From assembly GCA_035610835.1 (NCBI GenBank), contig CM069448.1:186001-250000 (forward strand): DNA of 64,000 nt. The letters run 5' to 3'. The notes beneath the pieces are model-generated. The model saw only the letters and a list, made by a program, of their open reading frames with translations. It did no database searches and was not told the origin of the DNA. A program made the position numbers and the translations under genes. Shown piece after piece: positions 1-12,100 of this stretch. The DNA comes from Ophiura sarsii. Its lineage: Eukaryota; Echinodermata; Ophiuroidea; Amphilepidida; Ophiuridae. Numbering within the stretch: position 1 is the first letter of the stretch; every line of letters starts with the position of its first letter.

Positions 1-1000
1 TAATTTAAAGGTTCGTCTGCCGTTTGGTTTAACTTTACGTGCAAGGATAAATTCTCTTTGTACGCCAGAATAACCCTTCCTTTTCATTTTGGCGGCAGGT
101 ACTATTTCAAAGAAACGCAAATAATGTCGATGCGATTGTAAACGTTGATGTGTACGGTGTGAAACAATAATGTTAGTTTCGTAATTTCAGGCAGAGAAAT
201 AAACTGCACTGAGATATCAACTTGCTTTAATGCAAATAACGTGCAATTAGTATGTCAATTAAAATGTGACAACTTTTATTACAGTATTTTAATTTCACAA
301 ACTCATGTTATGCTATATTTTACGTTGGGCTTATATTCCGACACAAATAGTCATATTATAAAGTATCACGAAGCATAATATATTTGCAAAAATGTATATT
401 TTATTGGATATTCTTTAATTAATAGATGCAGCATCATTGCCGAGCTGAAGGTTTGATTTTACGGTGTTTAAGTGATGTCAGTATATATAATTAGCATTTT
501 CATCATTTTTAGATTTTTACCGTTGGACATATTCATATTTATTCTAAAAAAGTGCAATAATGGTTTGTCTAAATGGAACTCAATAAAGGATAGAACTTCA
601 ATTATATATATATATTACTATCCTATTGACATGACATATAACTAATTTTATCAATATACTTGGTTGCTATTATCTATGTTTGATTAATTCCCATTGAAGT
701 ACGCAGACAATATGTGTTTCATAGATGAAAGATATTCATATACTTATAATTAAGTTTTTATACTATATAAGGAACTAAATCAAGGAACTAAATGAGGACC
801 GTTCTCTTATGGAAATACACACACAGTTAATTAATATCAAATCAAGCGCAATTGATATGTATGACTCAATTTATTTTGTTATCAACACACGGTTAATATT
901 TGCAGTTACTTGTATTATTGTTGTAAATCGCCTCATCAACATGAAAATGTATTTTAAATTATACACTTACACCGTAAAAAATCATTGTAGAATTTACATG
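1..1000. other. AT-rich non-coding DNA, no gene seen
   Basis: Low-complexity AT-rich sequence with short TA microsatellite runs (near 604-620). No exon with splice signals or recognisable protein similarity was found on either strand. If the minus-strand aminotransferase gene continues left of the window, this is probably part of one of its introns. Confidence 0.5.
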
Positions 1001-1003
1001 TAA

Positions 1004-1533
1004 AACACTGTCAAATGATGGGAATATGACAGTATTTTACCGTTTCTAAAACAACCGTCAAATACTGTATTTTTCACACTTGATTCTTTAAGCCATCGTT
1101 GACTAAAATGAAAAGTTGAGCTAGTGGCTTAAGACTTGACATTCTCAACATTAGCTACACACAAATAAAAAAAAATGTCAGTTTTTTGACCAAGTCCTAA
1201 ATTTCATCAATGTAAATTTTACAAGGGTTTGTTGGCAGATTGGCTGCCAGCCTTTTTACCATTAATTTTACAACATTTTCAACAAACACCTGTACATTTT
1301 ACTTTGCATTGTAAAAAAGCAGCAAAATGCTGTAAAATATACAGTATATTGTCTTTTTGTGCATTTTTACAGCAATTGGTTTAAGAAACTGTAACATTTT
1401 ACAGTGTCCCGTTAAATTTGACAGCTATTTACTGTAAATTTTTACAGTACAATGTAAATTTTACAGGGGTTTGTTGGCAGATTGGCTGCCAGCCTTTTTA
1501 CCGTTAATTTAACAACATTTTTTAACAGTGTAT
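1004..1533. repeat. MITE-like element with ACACTGT/ACAGTGT ends and an internal duplication
   Basis: The segment opens with ACACTGTCAAAT and closes with TAACAGTGT, which are inverted ends. Inside, a ~70 bp block containing TTTGTTGGCAGATTGGCTGC appears twice (about 1225-1285 and 1465-1525), and many short ACAGTNTTTTAC-type motifs recur. There is no coding potential. It is probably a non-autonomous DNA transposon, family not identified. Confidence 0.5.
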
Positions 1534-1539
1534 GCTTGA

Positions 1540-2380
1540 ACAATGTTGTATTGTGAAACGTTTATTTATTGTTGTTAAAAGAAGAGTAACACAAAATAAA
1601 ACAACACTGTGAACTAATAAATAAATGTGTGTTTTAATATACCGTTGTTAAACCCAACCATATTGCCTTTATATAGCGAAGATAAAGCCTATAAATTATT
1701 AGATAGAGCTATTTATTTTCATTTGAGACACACTATATAATAACCAGTCTATCAGAACTAACCGGCCAGGCCTAATCCGTATTGAATTGTATTGTGCTCT
1801 ATTGAGGTAGTATTATCTCTATGAATAGCAAGGCATGAATTAAATGTGACGGCTGATGAACTATTGAGTGTCCCAACAGAAAAAAGGTCTGACTGAAACT
1901 TGCAAAGATAGTATTTTTTGGTTTCCCCCTCACGGTTCCAACTTTAACCTCTTATAAAAAGAGTTCCCCAATAGTACATTTTTGTGCATTTTTTTTGGTG
2001 GTTATTGAATACTTTATTAGTATTTTAAAACAAAAAACCAGCGTATAGACGCAGTGTCCGGGTATCGTCAAATAAATGGCAATTTTGACTAGTCTACTTT
2101 GGTGCTCGGATGGGCAGGGGAGATGAGCAAAAATAAGATGTGCTGTCTTCTGGCGTATAATTGCTATTTGTCGAAGAATCCCATTTTATTCCAACCTCCA
2201 GTCGAACCTCATCTATAATGTGAATTGAAACAATTCAGCTGCCTTATGCAAAAACACACAACTCTGTTCCAATGCATATTATTCTCATCACACGCATGCA
2301 CATAGCAGCTACGTCTAGTGTACCATTCAAAGAGAGACAAATATCGAACCATTTGCGCATTATCTGAAATCAAAAGGCTT
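1540..2380. other. non-coding stretch
   Basis: AT-rich DNA without recognisable exons, RNA genes or long repeats. Confidence 0.4.
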
Positions 2381-2385
2381 TGAAA

Positions 2386-2552
2386 TCGTCACCTGTGATT
2401 TCGGCCTATGAATAGAATCACAAAGCTGAAAAAAAAAATGAAAGTGATGGACTTTGAACATTTACCATAATCGTCACCTGTGATTTCGGCATATGAATAG
2501 AATCACAAAGCTGAAAAGGATCGAAAGTGATGGACTTTTAACATTTAGCATA
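2386..2552 (+). repeat. two-copy tandem duplication (~85 bp)
   Basis: Two nearly identical adjacent blocks begin with AATCGTCACCTGTGATTTCG and end with GTGATGGACTTT plus AACATTTA. They differ by a few substitutions and a short A-tract. Confidence 0.75.
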
Positions 2553-2718
2553 ATGTAGGAGGCCACATTTAATTTTTATTTGCTATCTTGTAATGTTTCC
2601 AACAGTAAATAATGTTTATTTTCAGATTGGCCGGGCCTAAGATAAAATGGTTGTAAAATGATATGAAACTTCGTATCCCTATGTTCTGTCTGCATGTCCG
2701 AATCAATCTCAGATTTCC

Positions 2719-3042
2719 TTGTTAAGTATAGAAAGAAACAAATATGCTTACAATGATATGGTATCAATATTGAAAGGTACGATTTTCATTTTCAAACAAA
2801 TATTATACAATTTGAACGTTGACAAACTAAATAAAGTTTATTTTCTGACTTGTAAAATGAAAGATTGTCTTCATCAGGGTATATCATTCTACTTCATAGA
2901 GGCCTGTAGTACAGTAGACCTTAAAATGGCACCAAATAAGACCATTAAAGATGAGATGCAGCCAGTGCTTGCCAAATTGAAAGCATTTTTTGAAATGGAG
3001 AAATTGGAAGGGAAAGCTACCTGTCCTTGCAACGTCAATTAA
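2719..3042 (+). other. open frame of 107 codons, not recognised
   Basis: An uninterrupted frame. Its second half (from MAPNKTIKDEMQP, ending CPCNVN) has a coding-like lysine/glutamate-rich composition; the first half looks like translated AT-rich DNA. No family, splice signals or promoter were recognised. It lies antisense within a likely intron of the aminotransferase gene. It may be chance. Confidence 0.15.
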
Positions 3043-3240
3043 ACTGACTCTCATGGCACAACTTGGGTTATGATGATAAAACTAGGTGGGTATACCGGTA
3101 ACATAATTATTTTTTATTATGGCTGTTTTTCACTCCACTGATTCTATCGATATTTTCGTCAGAAATAGCCTCCTCTCCCAGTCAATGGAACGGCTCGGTC
3201 ACATGATTGGAAGATCGGTCTCAGATGGATAGACTATAGC

Positions 3241-4583
3241 ACAGTTTTGCAGCCTTAGACTTAACACAAGACCTTATGGATTGAGAGAAGCAGGTACCAT
3301 AACCTTACCTTTACCATTACTAGCACAGTTTGACAGCCTTAGACTTAACACAAGGCCTTATGGATTGAGAGAAGCAGGTACCATAACCTTACCTTCACCA
3401 TTGCTAGCACAGTATGACAGCCTTAGACTTAACACAAGGCCTTATGGATTGAGAGAAGCAGGTACCGTGATAACCTTACCTTCGTCATTACTAGCACAGT
3501 ATGCAGCCTTAGACTTAACACAAGGCCTCATGGATTGAGAGACGCATATACCATAACCTTACCTTCGTCATTACTAGCACAGTATACAGCCTTAGGCTTA
3601 ACACAAGACCTCATGGATTGAGAGAAGCATATACCATACCTTACCTTCGTCATTACTAGCACAGTATGACAGCATTAGACTTAACACAAGGCCTTATGGA
3701 TTGAGAGAAGCAGGTACCATGATAACCTTACCTTCGTCATTACTAGCACAGTATACAGCCTTAATAGGCTTAACACAAGACCTCATGGATTGAGAGAAGC
3801 AGGTACCATAACCTTACCTTCACCATTGCTAGGACAGTATGACATCCTTAGACTTAACACAAGGCCTTATGGATTGAGAGAAGCAGGTACCATAACCTTA
3901 CCTTCACCATTACTAGCACAGTATGACAGCCTTAGACTTAACACAAGGCCTCATGGATTGAGAGAAGCAGGTACCATAACCTTACATTCACCATTACTAG
4001 CACAGTATGACAGCCTTAGACTTCACAAGGTCTTATGGATTGAGAGAAGCATATACCATAATCTTACCTTCGTCATTACTAGCACAGTATGTAGCCTTAG
4101 ACTTAACACAAGACCTCATGGATTGAGAGAAGCAGGTACCATAACCTTACATTCACCATTACTAGCACAGTATGACAGCCTTAGACTTAACACAAGGTCT
4201 TATGGATTGAGAGAAGCAGGTACCATAACCTTACATTCACCATTACTAGCACAGTATGACAGCCTTAGACTTAACACAAGGTCTTATGGATTGAGAGAAG
4301 CATATACCATAACCTTACCTTCGTCATTACTAGCACAGTATGCAGCCTTAGACTTAACACAAGACCTTATGGATTGAGAGAAGCAGGTACCATAACCTTA
4401 CATTCACCATTACTAGCACAGTATGACAGCCTTAGACTTGAAACAAGGCCTCATGGATTGAGAGAAGCAGGTACCATAACCTTACATTCACCATTACTAG
4501 CACAGTATGCAGCCTTAGACTTAACACAAGGACTCATGGATTTAGAGAAGCAGGTACCATAATAACCTTACCTTCGCCATTAC
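3241..4583 (-). repeat. ~84 bp minisatellite (~16 units) derived from the PLP-lysine exon and its splice donor
   Basis: About 16 head-to-tail units; the spacing between GGATTGAGAGA anchors is mostly 82-86 bp. Read on the minus strand, each unit runs CTTCTCTCAATCCATAAGGC, then TTGTGTTAAGTCTAAGGCTG, then GAAGGTAAGG. This aligns along its length with the 3' part of aminotransferase exon 5 (CTTCTCCAAATTCATGGGGC, TGGGTTAAGACTAGGCTG, ACAAAGGTAAG). The exon sequence between two GGCTG direct repeats (about 22 nt) is missing from the unit. The array therefore looks like a decayed tandem amplification of the exon that encodes SFSKFMGPGLRLGW, including the GTAAG donor. The units carry stops and are not coding. 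The array is interrupted at its right end by a MITE. Confidence 0.75.
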
Positions 4584-4585
4584 TA

Positions 4586-4782
4586 TAATCAAAACAAACA
4601 ATTGTTGATCAGAGCGTCCTGATCTGAGCGCTCGCATTCATAAAGGTTTAACGCGGTCTTGCGACACACTGTATTCCAAAACAACAGGCACGCAACGCTG
4701 TCATGGTCACGCACATGGTCGCGCAGATGCCGCAAACGCGAGTGAATGATTTGAAATGATCGACAATTATTTGTTTTGATTA
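4586..4782. mobile_element. 197 bp MITE inserted into the minisatellite (TA target)
   Basis: Inverted ends TAATCAAAACAAACAATTG and CAATTATTTGTTTTGATTA. Removing the element and one TA rejoins a repeat unit: CCATTAC-TA to the left and TA-GCACAATATG to the right, matching CCATTACTAGCACAGTATG in intact units. The insertion therefore happened after the array had formed. A TA duplication fits the Tc1/mariner superfamily. Confidence 0.8.
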
Positions 4783-4799
4783 TAGCACAATATGCTATA

Positions 4800-5672
4800 T
4801 ACTTTGCAATTATCCGTCTAAGTGCGGAGCAAAGAGTACAGATTTATTAACATTCAAAAGGTATTTACTCCCGCCATTTTCAGACAATAAAACAACTTTT
4901 CAAAGAACACATGATTTCATTCATCTTAAAAAAAGAATCAGTGGAATTGACCCTTGCTATTATTAAGAGTTATGTATGTTTTATTAAAATACCTCGTTTT
5001 GGAACTGTCCGGGGAATACTAACTGCATTGAAATGATCTGTTTAACTGAGGAGCTTGCAAAAAGTACAGACTCATTCAAATTCAAAAGATATTTATACCT
5101 GGGACATTCAAACAAAGAGATACATTAAAGTACATGGATAAAGTCAATTATTGTTGATTCAAAGAGTTATGCCTTTTACTTGAAAACCCCAATTCTTGAG
5201 CTGTCAACGGAAACTGTAATGAACAGAAACATTTAAATTATTTACACCCGGATTTACATGTAATTCTCATAATATGTAACACAAAATCAGACAAAAAGGG
5301 AATATTTTAATGTTGAATCAATTGTTAACGACAGATAATGGATTTATGCATAACATTCTACTGTTTGTTTGAAACTCCAGGGTTTAAATCTCATTTGAAT
5401 ATTAATGACTCTTTATGACTATGTACTATTCGCTCCTCACTTACATTGATAATTTTAATGGATTTAGCATTTTATGGACAGCTACCAAAATGGGTAATTT
5501 GATTAAAACAGGCATTATTCTTGATAGAAAGGGTAAATTTCAGTGATTCTTTTTTCATGTGAGTGGAAAAATGTGCTCTTTTAATACGTGCTTAATTGGT
5601 TTGTTAAATTTTATTTTTTTTAAATTTTAAACAAATATCTGTTTTCGTACAACTTCTTTTTGACTCACCCTG
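4800..5672. mobile_element. degraded TA-flanked element, right end GACTCACCCTG
   Basis: The right terminus CTTTTTGACTCACCCTG is followed by TA, the same terminus as the element ending at 25650. Internal sequence (GGACAGCTACCAAAATGGGT and following) is related to the copy at 6601-7251. No transposase frame remains. The left boundary is uncertain. Confidence 0.45.
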
Positions 5673-5879
5673 TATGCAGTCTACTAAGTCTATTTGGCCA
5701 TCACGAGACAGTGAAGTAACCGCATATTCTACTAATTGCAGCAGTTAACCAACGTGCCTACTCGCGGCGCTGGTGTATACACACATGCGTTGAAAGGCGG
5801 AAGATACATATACGTGCATAAAAGCTGCGTCTGTTTAGTTACGTCACTGTCCAGAGAGAGCCAAATAGAGTATAGGTGC

Positions 5880-5906
5880 CTCCCACCAGCCTAGTCTTAA
5901 CCCAGT
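5880..5906 (-). repeat. partial second copy of the exon 5 3' end just past its donor
   Basis: Immediately downstream of the exon 5 donor, the intron repeats about 25 nt of the exon (minus strand TGGGTTAAGACTAGGCTGG, then TGGGAGG). It looks like the first step of the boundary duplication that produced the array at 3241-4583. Confidence 0.75.
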
Positions 5907-5911
5907 CTTAC

Positions 5912-6179
5912 CTTTGTCGTAACACACTATGCAGCCTACTAGGTACCTCCCACCAGCCTAGTCTTAACCCAGGCCCCATGAATTTGGAGAAGCTACCATT
6001 GGATACAACATTCCCCTTATAGTCAGCATCATTTTTGTTATCATAAGCAAACAGTCTCTTTGGCGGATTGTCAAAGCTGCCATCAGGTTTGGGTATCCAA
6101 GATAGGCAATTGTAGACGTCGTCGCAGAAGACAAGAGAATCATGTTTCCTGGCCAGTTCTACAACTCTCTGACAACGTT
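5912..6179 (-). CDS. aminotransferase exon 5 (PLP-lysine exon)
   Basis: The acceptor is CATTCAACAG before AACGTTGTC; the donor is CAAAG followed by GTAAGAC. The 268 nt exon reads ERCQRVVELARKH, then SLVFCDDVYNCLSW (the Asp and Tyr contact the cofactor in this family), and ends after SFSKFMGPGLRLGW and PSRLHSVLRQ. The lysine of SFSK is the expected Schiff-base residue. The split Glu codon matches exon 4 (phase 1), and the exon leaves in phase 2. The intron directly downstream begins with a partial copy of the exon end. Confidence 0.9.
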
Positions 6180-9100
6180 CTGTTGAATGAATGAATGAAT
6201 GTAATTTTATTGTAGTATATACATAAATACAATTATTAGAGTGACGATGACACTTGCCTGATGGACCTCTGCTAAGTACAAACATTCTAATTCTAATTCT
6301 AATTATGTTTATTAACCCAGAACACAGAGCAGAGTTAGTGAGTTATGTAGCGTTTAGACCCATGGTTGGCATTTATTTACTCTTAATAACTGAAATGGAT
6401 TAAAATATATTTGTAATTGAATTTAACAATGTTATTTAGATTAATATAGGTATTTATGTTATTTAATTTTGTTTAAGTACTGTAATACTCTGTAAATACA
6501 CTAGTGATCCAAAATTACATCAGGTATTACAAAATTAAATGTTGTACTTTCACAGGTAAACAATTTATAAAAAGAAGAATATCAAATTGAATTCTACACC
6601 ATACAAATGAATAAAAAGAAGTTGTACGGGAATGAATATTTGTTAAAAAATGCAGCAAACAAATTTGACAAACCAACGAGGTACGTATTCAAAGAGCAAC
6701 TTATTCCGCTCATATGACAAAAGGAATCACTGGAATCGATCAATTATATCAGGAGCTATGCCTGTTTTAATAAAAGAACCCTCTAAAATCCATATAAAAA
6801 TAATCCACTCTAAGTGGGCAGCAAAATGTGCACGGTCATCATATTCAAATGAGATAAGAGCCCGGGAGTTTCAAACACAGGTGGGCATGGTGTGCATAAA
6901 ATAAATAATCAGCTTCGAACAATGTTCCAACTTTGAGTCAAGACTTTAACCTTCTCTTTTCTATGATTTTGCATTATGAGGAATAAAACAGTTACTTCCT
7001 GAAATAATAATGGTGAGTCTTAAACATTTTCTTTGCTTGTGTTTTACGTATTGGTGGACAGCTATAACAATGGGTTCTTTTAGTAAAAAAGCTATAACGC
7101 TGTATAGGAATGATCGATTTCAGTCATTCTGTTTTTCAGATGATCGGAAGAATATTCACGTCAAAATGTCGCTTGAGTTTTAGGTCAATTTCTTTTTCCT
7201 TTATCAGGAAAAAATATTCAAATCTGTAAAACTTCTTTTTGACTCAGCCTGTTATGGCGGTCTTCAATTGAATCCCAAAATTGTTCAAAACATTGAAAAT
7301 GGAGTAAAACAATAAATTTAGAAATTTAGAAACAAAGAGATTTATTTGCTAGGTTTACCGGGGGTAAAAAATACATGTCTACCAGTTGTCCCCATTTGAT
7401 TGATAACAAACTGATTTATACAGGGAGAGTCAGAAAGAATGGGCACTTTTTCCACAAATGCGTCAAAGAAAATGTAGGCATGTATAAAAACCAATTGAAA
7501 GTGACAGTGTAGACATGTATATAAAAAACCAATGGTAGCCCTTAGGCCAAAAAAAAAAAATTGTTATATTGGCGTAACGGGCTGAACAAAAATAGGGTAG
7601 GTAGGTAGGGATTTATTTATTTTTTTTTTTTAAATTTTTTTTAGCAGCTGTTTTTGAACAATGTTAACCGAGTTTAAACATTCCCTATTGTTTGTTAGAA
7701 GTACCCCTCAGTACAAGTCTATATACAAATAAAACACAATAAACCATATTTTCGGAAGGAATTTCCATTTATTCGAGGAGCACCGTCGTATTTCTTTCGA
7801 GAAAAAACATTTATTTTTTTCATTTTTTTATTTTTTAGGGTCGGTCGGTTGGTTTTTTTTTTTTTTTTTCACTGAAAAAAAAGAAAAAAAGTGTAGGGTC
7901 GGGCGTATTTTTAGGGTCGGGCGGGTTACGCCAATATAAAAAAAAAAAAAATTTGGCCTTAGTAAAGACCTACAATTTGGCTTTCATTCATAAGAATTGT
8001 TTTTAAATCCGACCATTTCGTTATCAAGTTACACTAATTTTAGTAAAGCCCCAAATTTTGAAGCCATACGAAATGCTCGAATTATCAAGCTATTCTTTAA
8101 AACCCTAACCCACCCGGTGGATTTTCCAACAAAATTTTTTTCAAGCGAAAAAAGCACACACAACAAGAGGTGCCACGCCCCAGGGTTTGAACCCACGACC
8201 TCTCGGTTGGCGGGCGGACACTCTACCAACTGCGCCACGGGGGAAGCTGTGCTGGGCGAGTGTATTCGCCCAGCTATATAGCTTACAGCCATTATTTCAG
8301 ACAAAAACCTCAGCGCCAGGTGGAACCAGGATGCTGGGAAATGGGATTTCATGGGATCTGGGGCTGTAAGGGTTAATCAGGGTAAAATTAGAGAAAAAAA
8401 GTGAAAATTAAAAAGAAGAAAAAAAATCGTTCAATAACCCTAACCCACCCGGTGGATTTTCCAACAAAAAAATTTTCAAGCGAAAAAAGCACACACAACA
8501 AGAGGTGCCACGCCCCGGGGTTTGAACCCACGACCTCTCGGTTGGCGGGCGGACACTCTACCAACTGCGCCACGGGGGAAGCTGTGCTGGGCGAGTGTAT
8601 TCGCCCAGCTATATAGCTTACAGCCATTATTTCAGACAAAAACCTCAGCGCCAGGTAAAACCAGGATGCTGGGAAATGGGATTTCATGGGATCTGGGGCT
8701 GTAAGGGTTAATGTATTCTAATGAGGTTTGCTTTCTCAATCAGCAAATTTATCTCCTATCACTTTTATTTCTTGAATTCAGGCTTTTTATTACTCATAAT
8801 TTCAGTTCTATTTATTTCCAGTCATTTTAAGATTTTGTATCCAACAGTCATGTGCCTTTTCAGGTTGTTCTCTAGTTTCATTGATCAGCATCTCTGAATC
8901 AGGCAGCCAATTATGTGTTATTGCCATTCCGTGGATTGGCTTTACCATACCAGGTTCTACTAAATTTGTTGCAACATGACTCAATGTCTGAATTTAACAA
9001 CTCTTTTTTGAATGAAAGCCAAATGTGTGATCTTTGTTATAACACCATAATTGGTTTTGAATATGAAGGCCTACAATTTCTGTGGTGCTTTCGCCAAATA

Positions 9101-12100
9101 AGTGCTCTTTTTCTGATTCACCTGGAATATCTAAATTTCCAAAATTATGGCTTTTCAGAAGAAGTATGCCAATTCAAACCTACTATTGATATGCTTGATC
9201 TAACAAATAATGTATTATGATATTCAAAGTTCATGGTTTGTTTTTAGATTTATTGTGAATTGAAACACAAATTTGATACTTTTAATCATAAAAAGATAAG
9301 TTTATCAGCTCAACCACATTTGTGTTTCAATTCATATTAAATCTAAACACAAACCATGAACTTTGAATATCATAATACATTGTTTATATGTGTTGAAGCA
9401 GGTCACTAGTAGTAGGTTTTAATTGGCTTTCTTCTTCTGAAATGCCATAATTCTAGCAATATAAATGTGTAATCATTTTAGAAATCAATCAAAGTCTGTA
9501 TGTCGGTGACCATCCCATACTACTGTGTTCAGGTTGTTTAGAAAATTGCAATACAGGGTGTCCCAGAATGATTTATACCGAGGTAATACAAAAAAAAATT
9601 GTTATGAACTTATTGATTTGTCCAAATCTTATTCATATCTTGCGCAAATGCCCAGCTTTCTTAGGAATTTTAGATTTTGAAAATCGGGACATTTCTGTTG
9701 GAAAACACTTTTTTGTACTTTGGTTTTCCAGTTTTTGTTGAAATGATCCATTATGAAAAACTGCTCAAAAAAGTTTGGAATATTTTTTCAATCACAATTT
9801 GTTCAACTATCTTGGGATATGTTCATTTAGTGTAATATATCATATAAAAGCTGATGTGTTCATCTTCACAATGATATCCCATTTGAAAAATCCCTTGTTC
9901 CAGTGCTCAGCCACTTGCGTGTGAACATGGGGAGGTCGCTATTACACTGAATGTGCCAACATCAACACTATTTTGTGCTTCAAAATCAATAGATTATCAC
10001 ACAACACTGTAGGGGTCAATAACACTTCATTGAACAGATGACAAAGATGTTCTTTTGAGCATGAAATAGTGTTGATTTTGGCACATTCAGATTGTGACCT
10101 CCCCATGTTCACACGCAAGTAGCTGAGCACTGGAGCAAGGGATTGCTTCAAATTTGGTATCATTGTAAAGATGAACACACATCAGTTTTGAAATGACATA
10201 TTACACTAAATGAACATATTGTGATTGAAAAAATATTCTAAACTATTTTTGAGCAATTTATATATAGATGCCTGACTCATTAAATGTGTTGATGAGCTAA
10301 GTGAAAATTGAAATCATAATTTGTCTTGATTTTTTATTTGTAACTTTCATTGCATGCAATATCTTGAAAGAAAACTTAATCAATAACCCTATACACCAAT
10401 ACTTTTAAATTGATGCTATCATTTCAGAATTACAAGGTATTTCATTTTTGATTTTTTTTTTAATATATATATATATTCTTTTTTTTTTGGGGGGGGTGGG
10501 GGGGGGGAGCGAGGGTATGTACTATGTGCATACATATGAAGCCCATACCGGCATGGTTTAATATTGAATGTGTATGGGGCTCATCCGCTCATTTACATTA
10601 AATAATAAGTTTTAATCATAAGACTGGCTTGATTGTACAGTCAACACAATAAGTACTGAAACTGAGAGGTAAAATTAAACTGTGCTGATAACTCTTAAGA
10701 GTATATAACTCCTACATAAACATATAATTAAATTATAAAGTTGTTGAGACATTTCTCCTCTTCAATTTGAGATATTGCACGATAGGAATGGTTGATTATT
10801 GAACAAGTTACAATCCCAAATATAAGGTCAAGTCTGATTTTCATTTTCACATTTTTCTTTTCAACACCGGGAGAGTATGACAGGTAAAGCGTGTGTGCAG
10901 TATATTGATCAACCGTAACAATGCGGCCGGCCGACTATCCAACACCCTTACCTGGGGCCATACAGTGGCCTGTGGGATTGTGGAAGGTAGGTACAAGGTA
11001 AATCATAGATCTGAAAGGTGTGCCTCTCCTGTGGCCATACAGCGGCCTGTGGGATTGTGGAAGGTAGGTACAAGGTAAATCATAGATCTGAAAGGTGTGC
11101 CTTACCTGGGGCCATACAGCGGCCTGTGGGATTGTGGAAGGTAGGTACAAGGTAAATCATAGATCTGAAAGGTGTGCCTTACCTGGGGCCATACAGCGGC
11201 CTGTGGGATTGTGGAAGGTAGGTACAAGGTAAATCATGGATCTGAAAGGCGTGCCCTCAGTGACCTGGGTTTTGCGTTTGTCCTTGTATTCCAACATCAG
11301 TCTTTCCAAAGCTTCCATGTCCATACCTTTGTCGTCAGTTGGAACTGTTTCACAAAATCAAATAAACTTGAGCTTTAGATATAGTTTGCACAAATATACT
11401 GGAAATGGTTTTAAATGGGTAGCTAGTGGGTACAACTACATTTTGTATAAATTTATAGTGGTTTTCGGTACCAAATGTCATGCATAAAATATTCAACATA
11501 ACCCAATCAAGTACTAATGAAGATTAAAAGATTGTTTATTGTCTTTGATAATCCTCTCAAATACTGTACAAGTGTCATTTTCCCATTTTGCCGATTTTAA
11601 ACTGTTTTGAGTGTTTTAAATTTGCTATTTGTAGCTTCATCACATAGACACCTATATGCAAAAGAATTGTGTGTGCGTATTATTCCTTTGTGGTAGCTGC
11701 TGATTGGAGCGCTAAAACCGCAAAAATACATGTACAGTCCAACCCCAGTTATCCGGACATGATGGGACCAAGCAATGACTGGATAAGTGAATAATCTGGA
11801 TTAGCGAATTATGTGTAATTCTGTATTAACTTTTCTGAAGTGCTCAAATTGGGACAATAGAATGTATTTAATGAGAGGTATTCACAGTGACAACATCAAA
11901 ATATCACCTTTAAATGCATCAGAGTATGAAAATAAGGTGATTAAGGCTGTAAAAAGCTTATTTTCCTTTGGGATCATTCAGCCGGATAATAGGGTCATCT
12001 GGATAAAAGGGGTCGGATAACCGAGGTCCTACTGTATCAAGAACATTTGTGATGCGATCTGTGAAAACCCGCCACATGGTGGCATTTTTATATTGGAGAT

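Noticed and set aside
3281..4562. Repeat protein with REAGTITLPSPLLAQYDSLRL units on the plus strand
   Set aside because: It is the antisense translation of the exon 5-derived minisatellite.
1..5900. C-terminal exons of the aminotransferase
   Set aside because: No segment with the expected C-terminal features was found on the minus strand, so they are assumed to lie outside the window.
8170..8240. tRNA gene on the minus strand (and its twin at 8505-8575)
   Set aside because: A and B boxes are present, but the acceptor and anticodon arms do not pair well and the tail is conserved between copies, as in a SINE.
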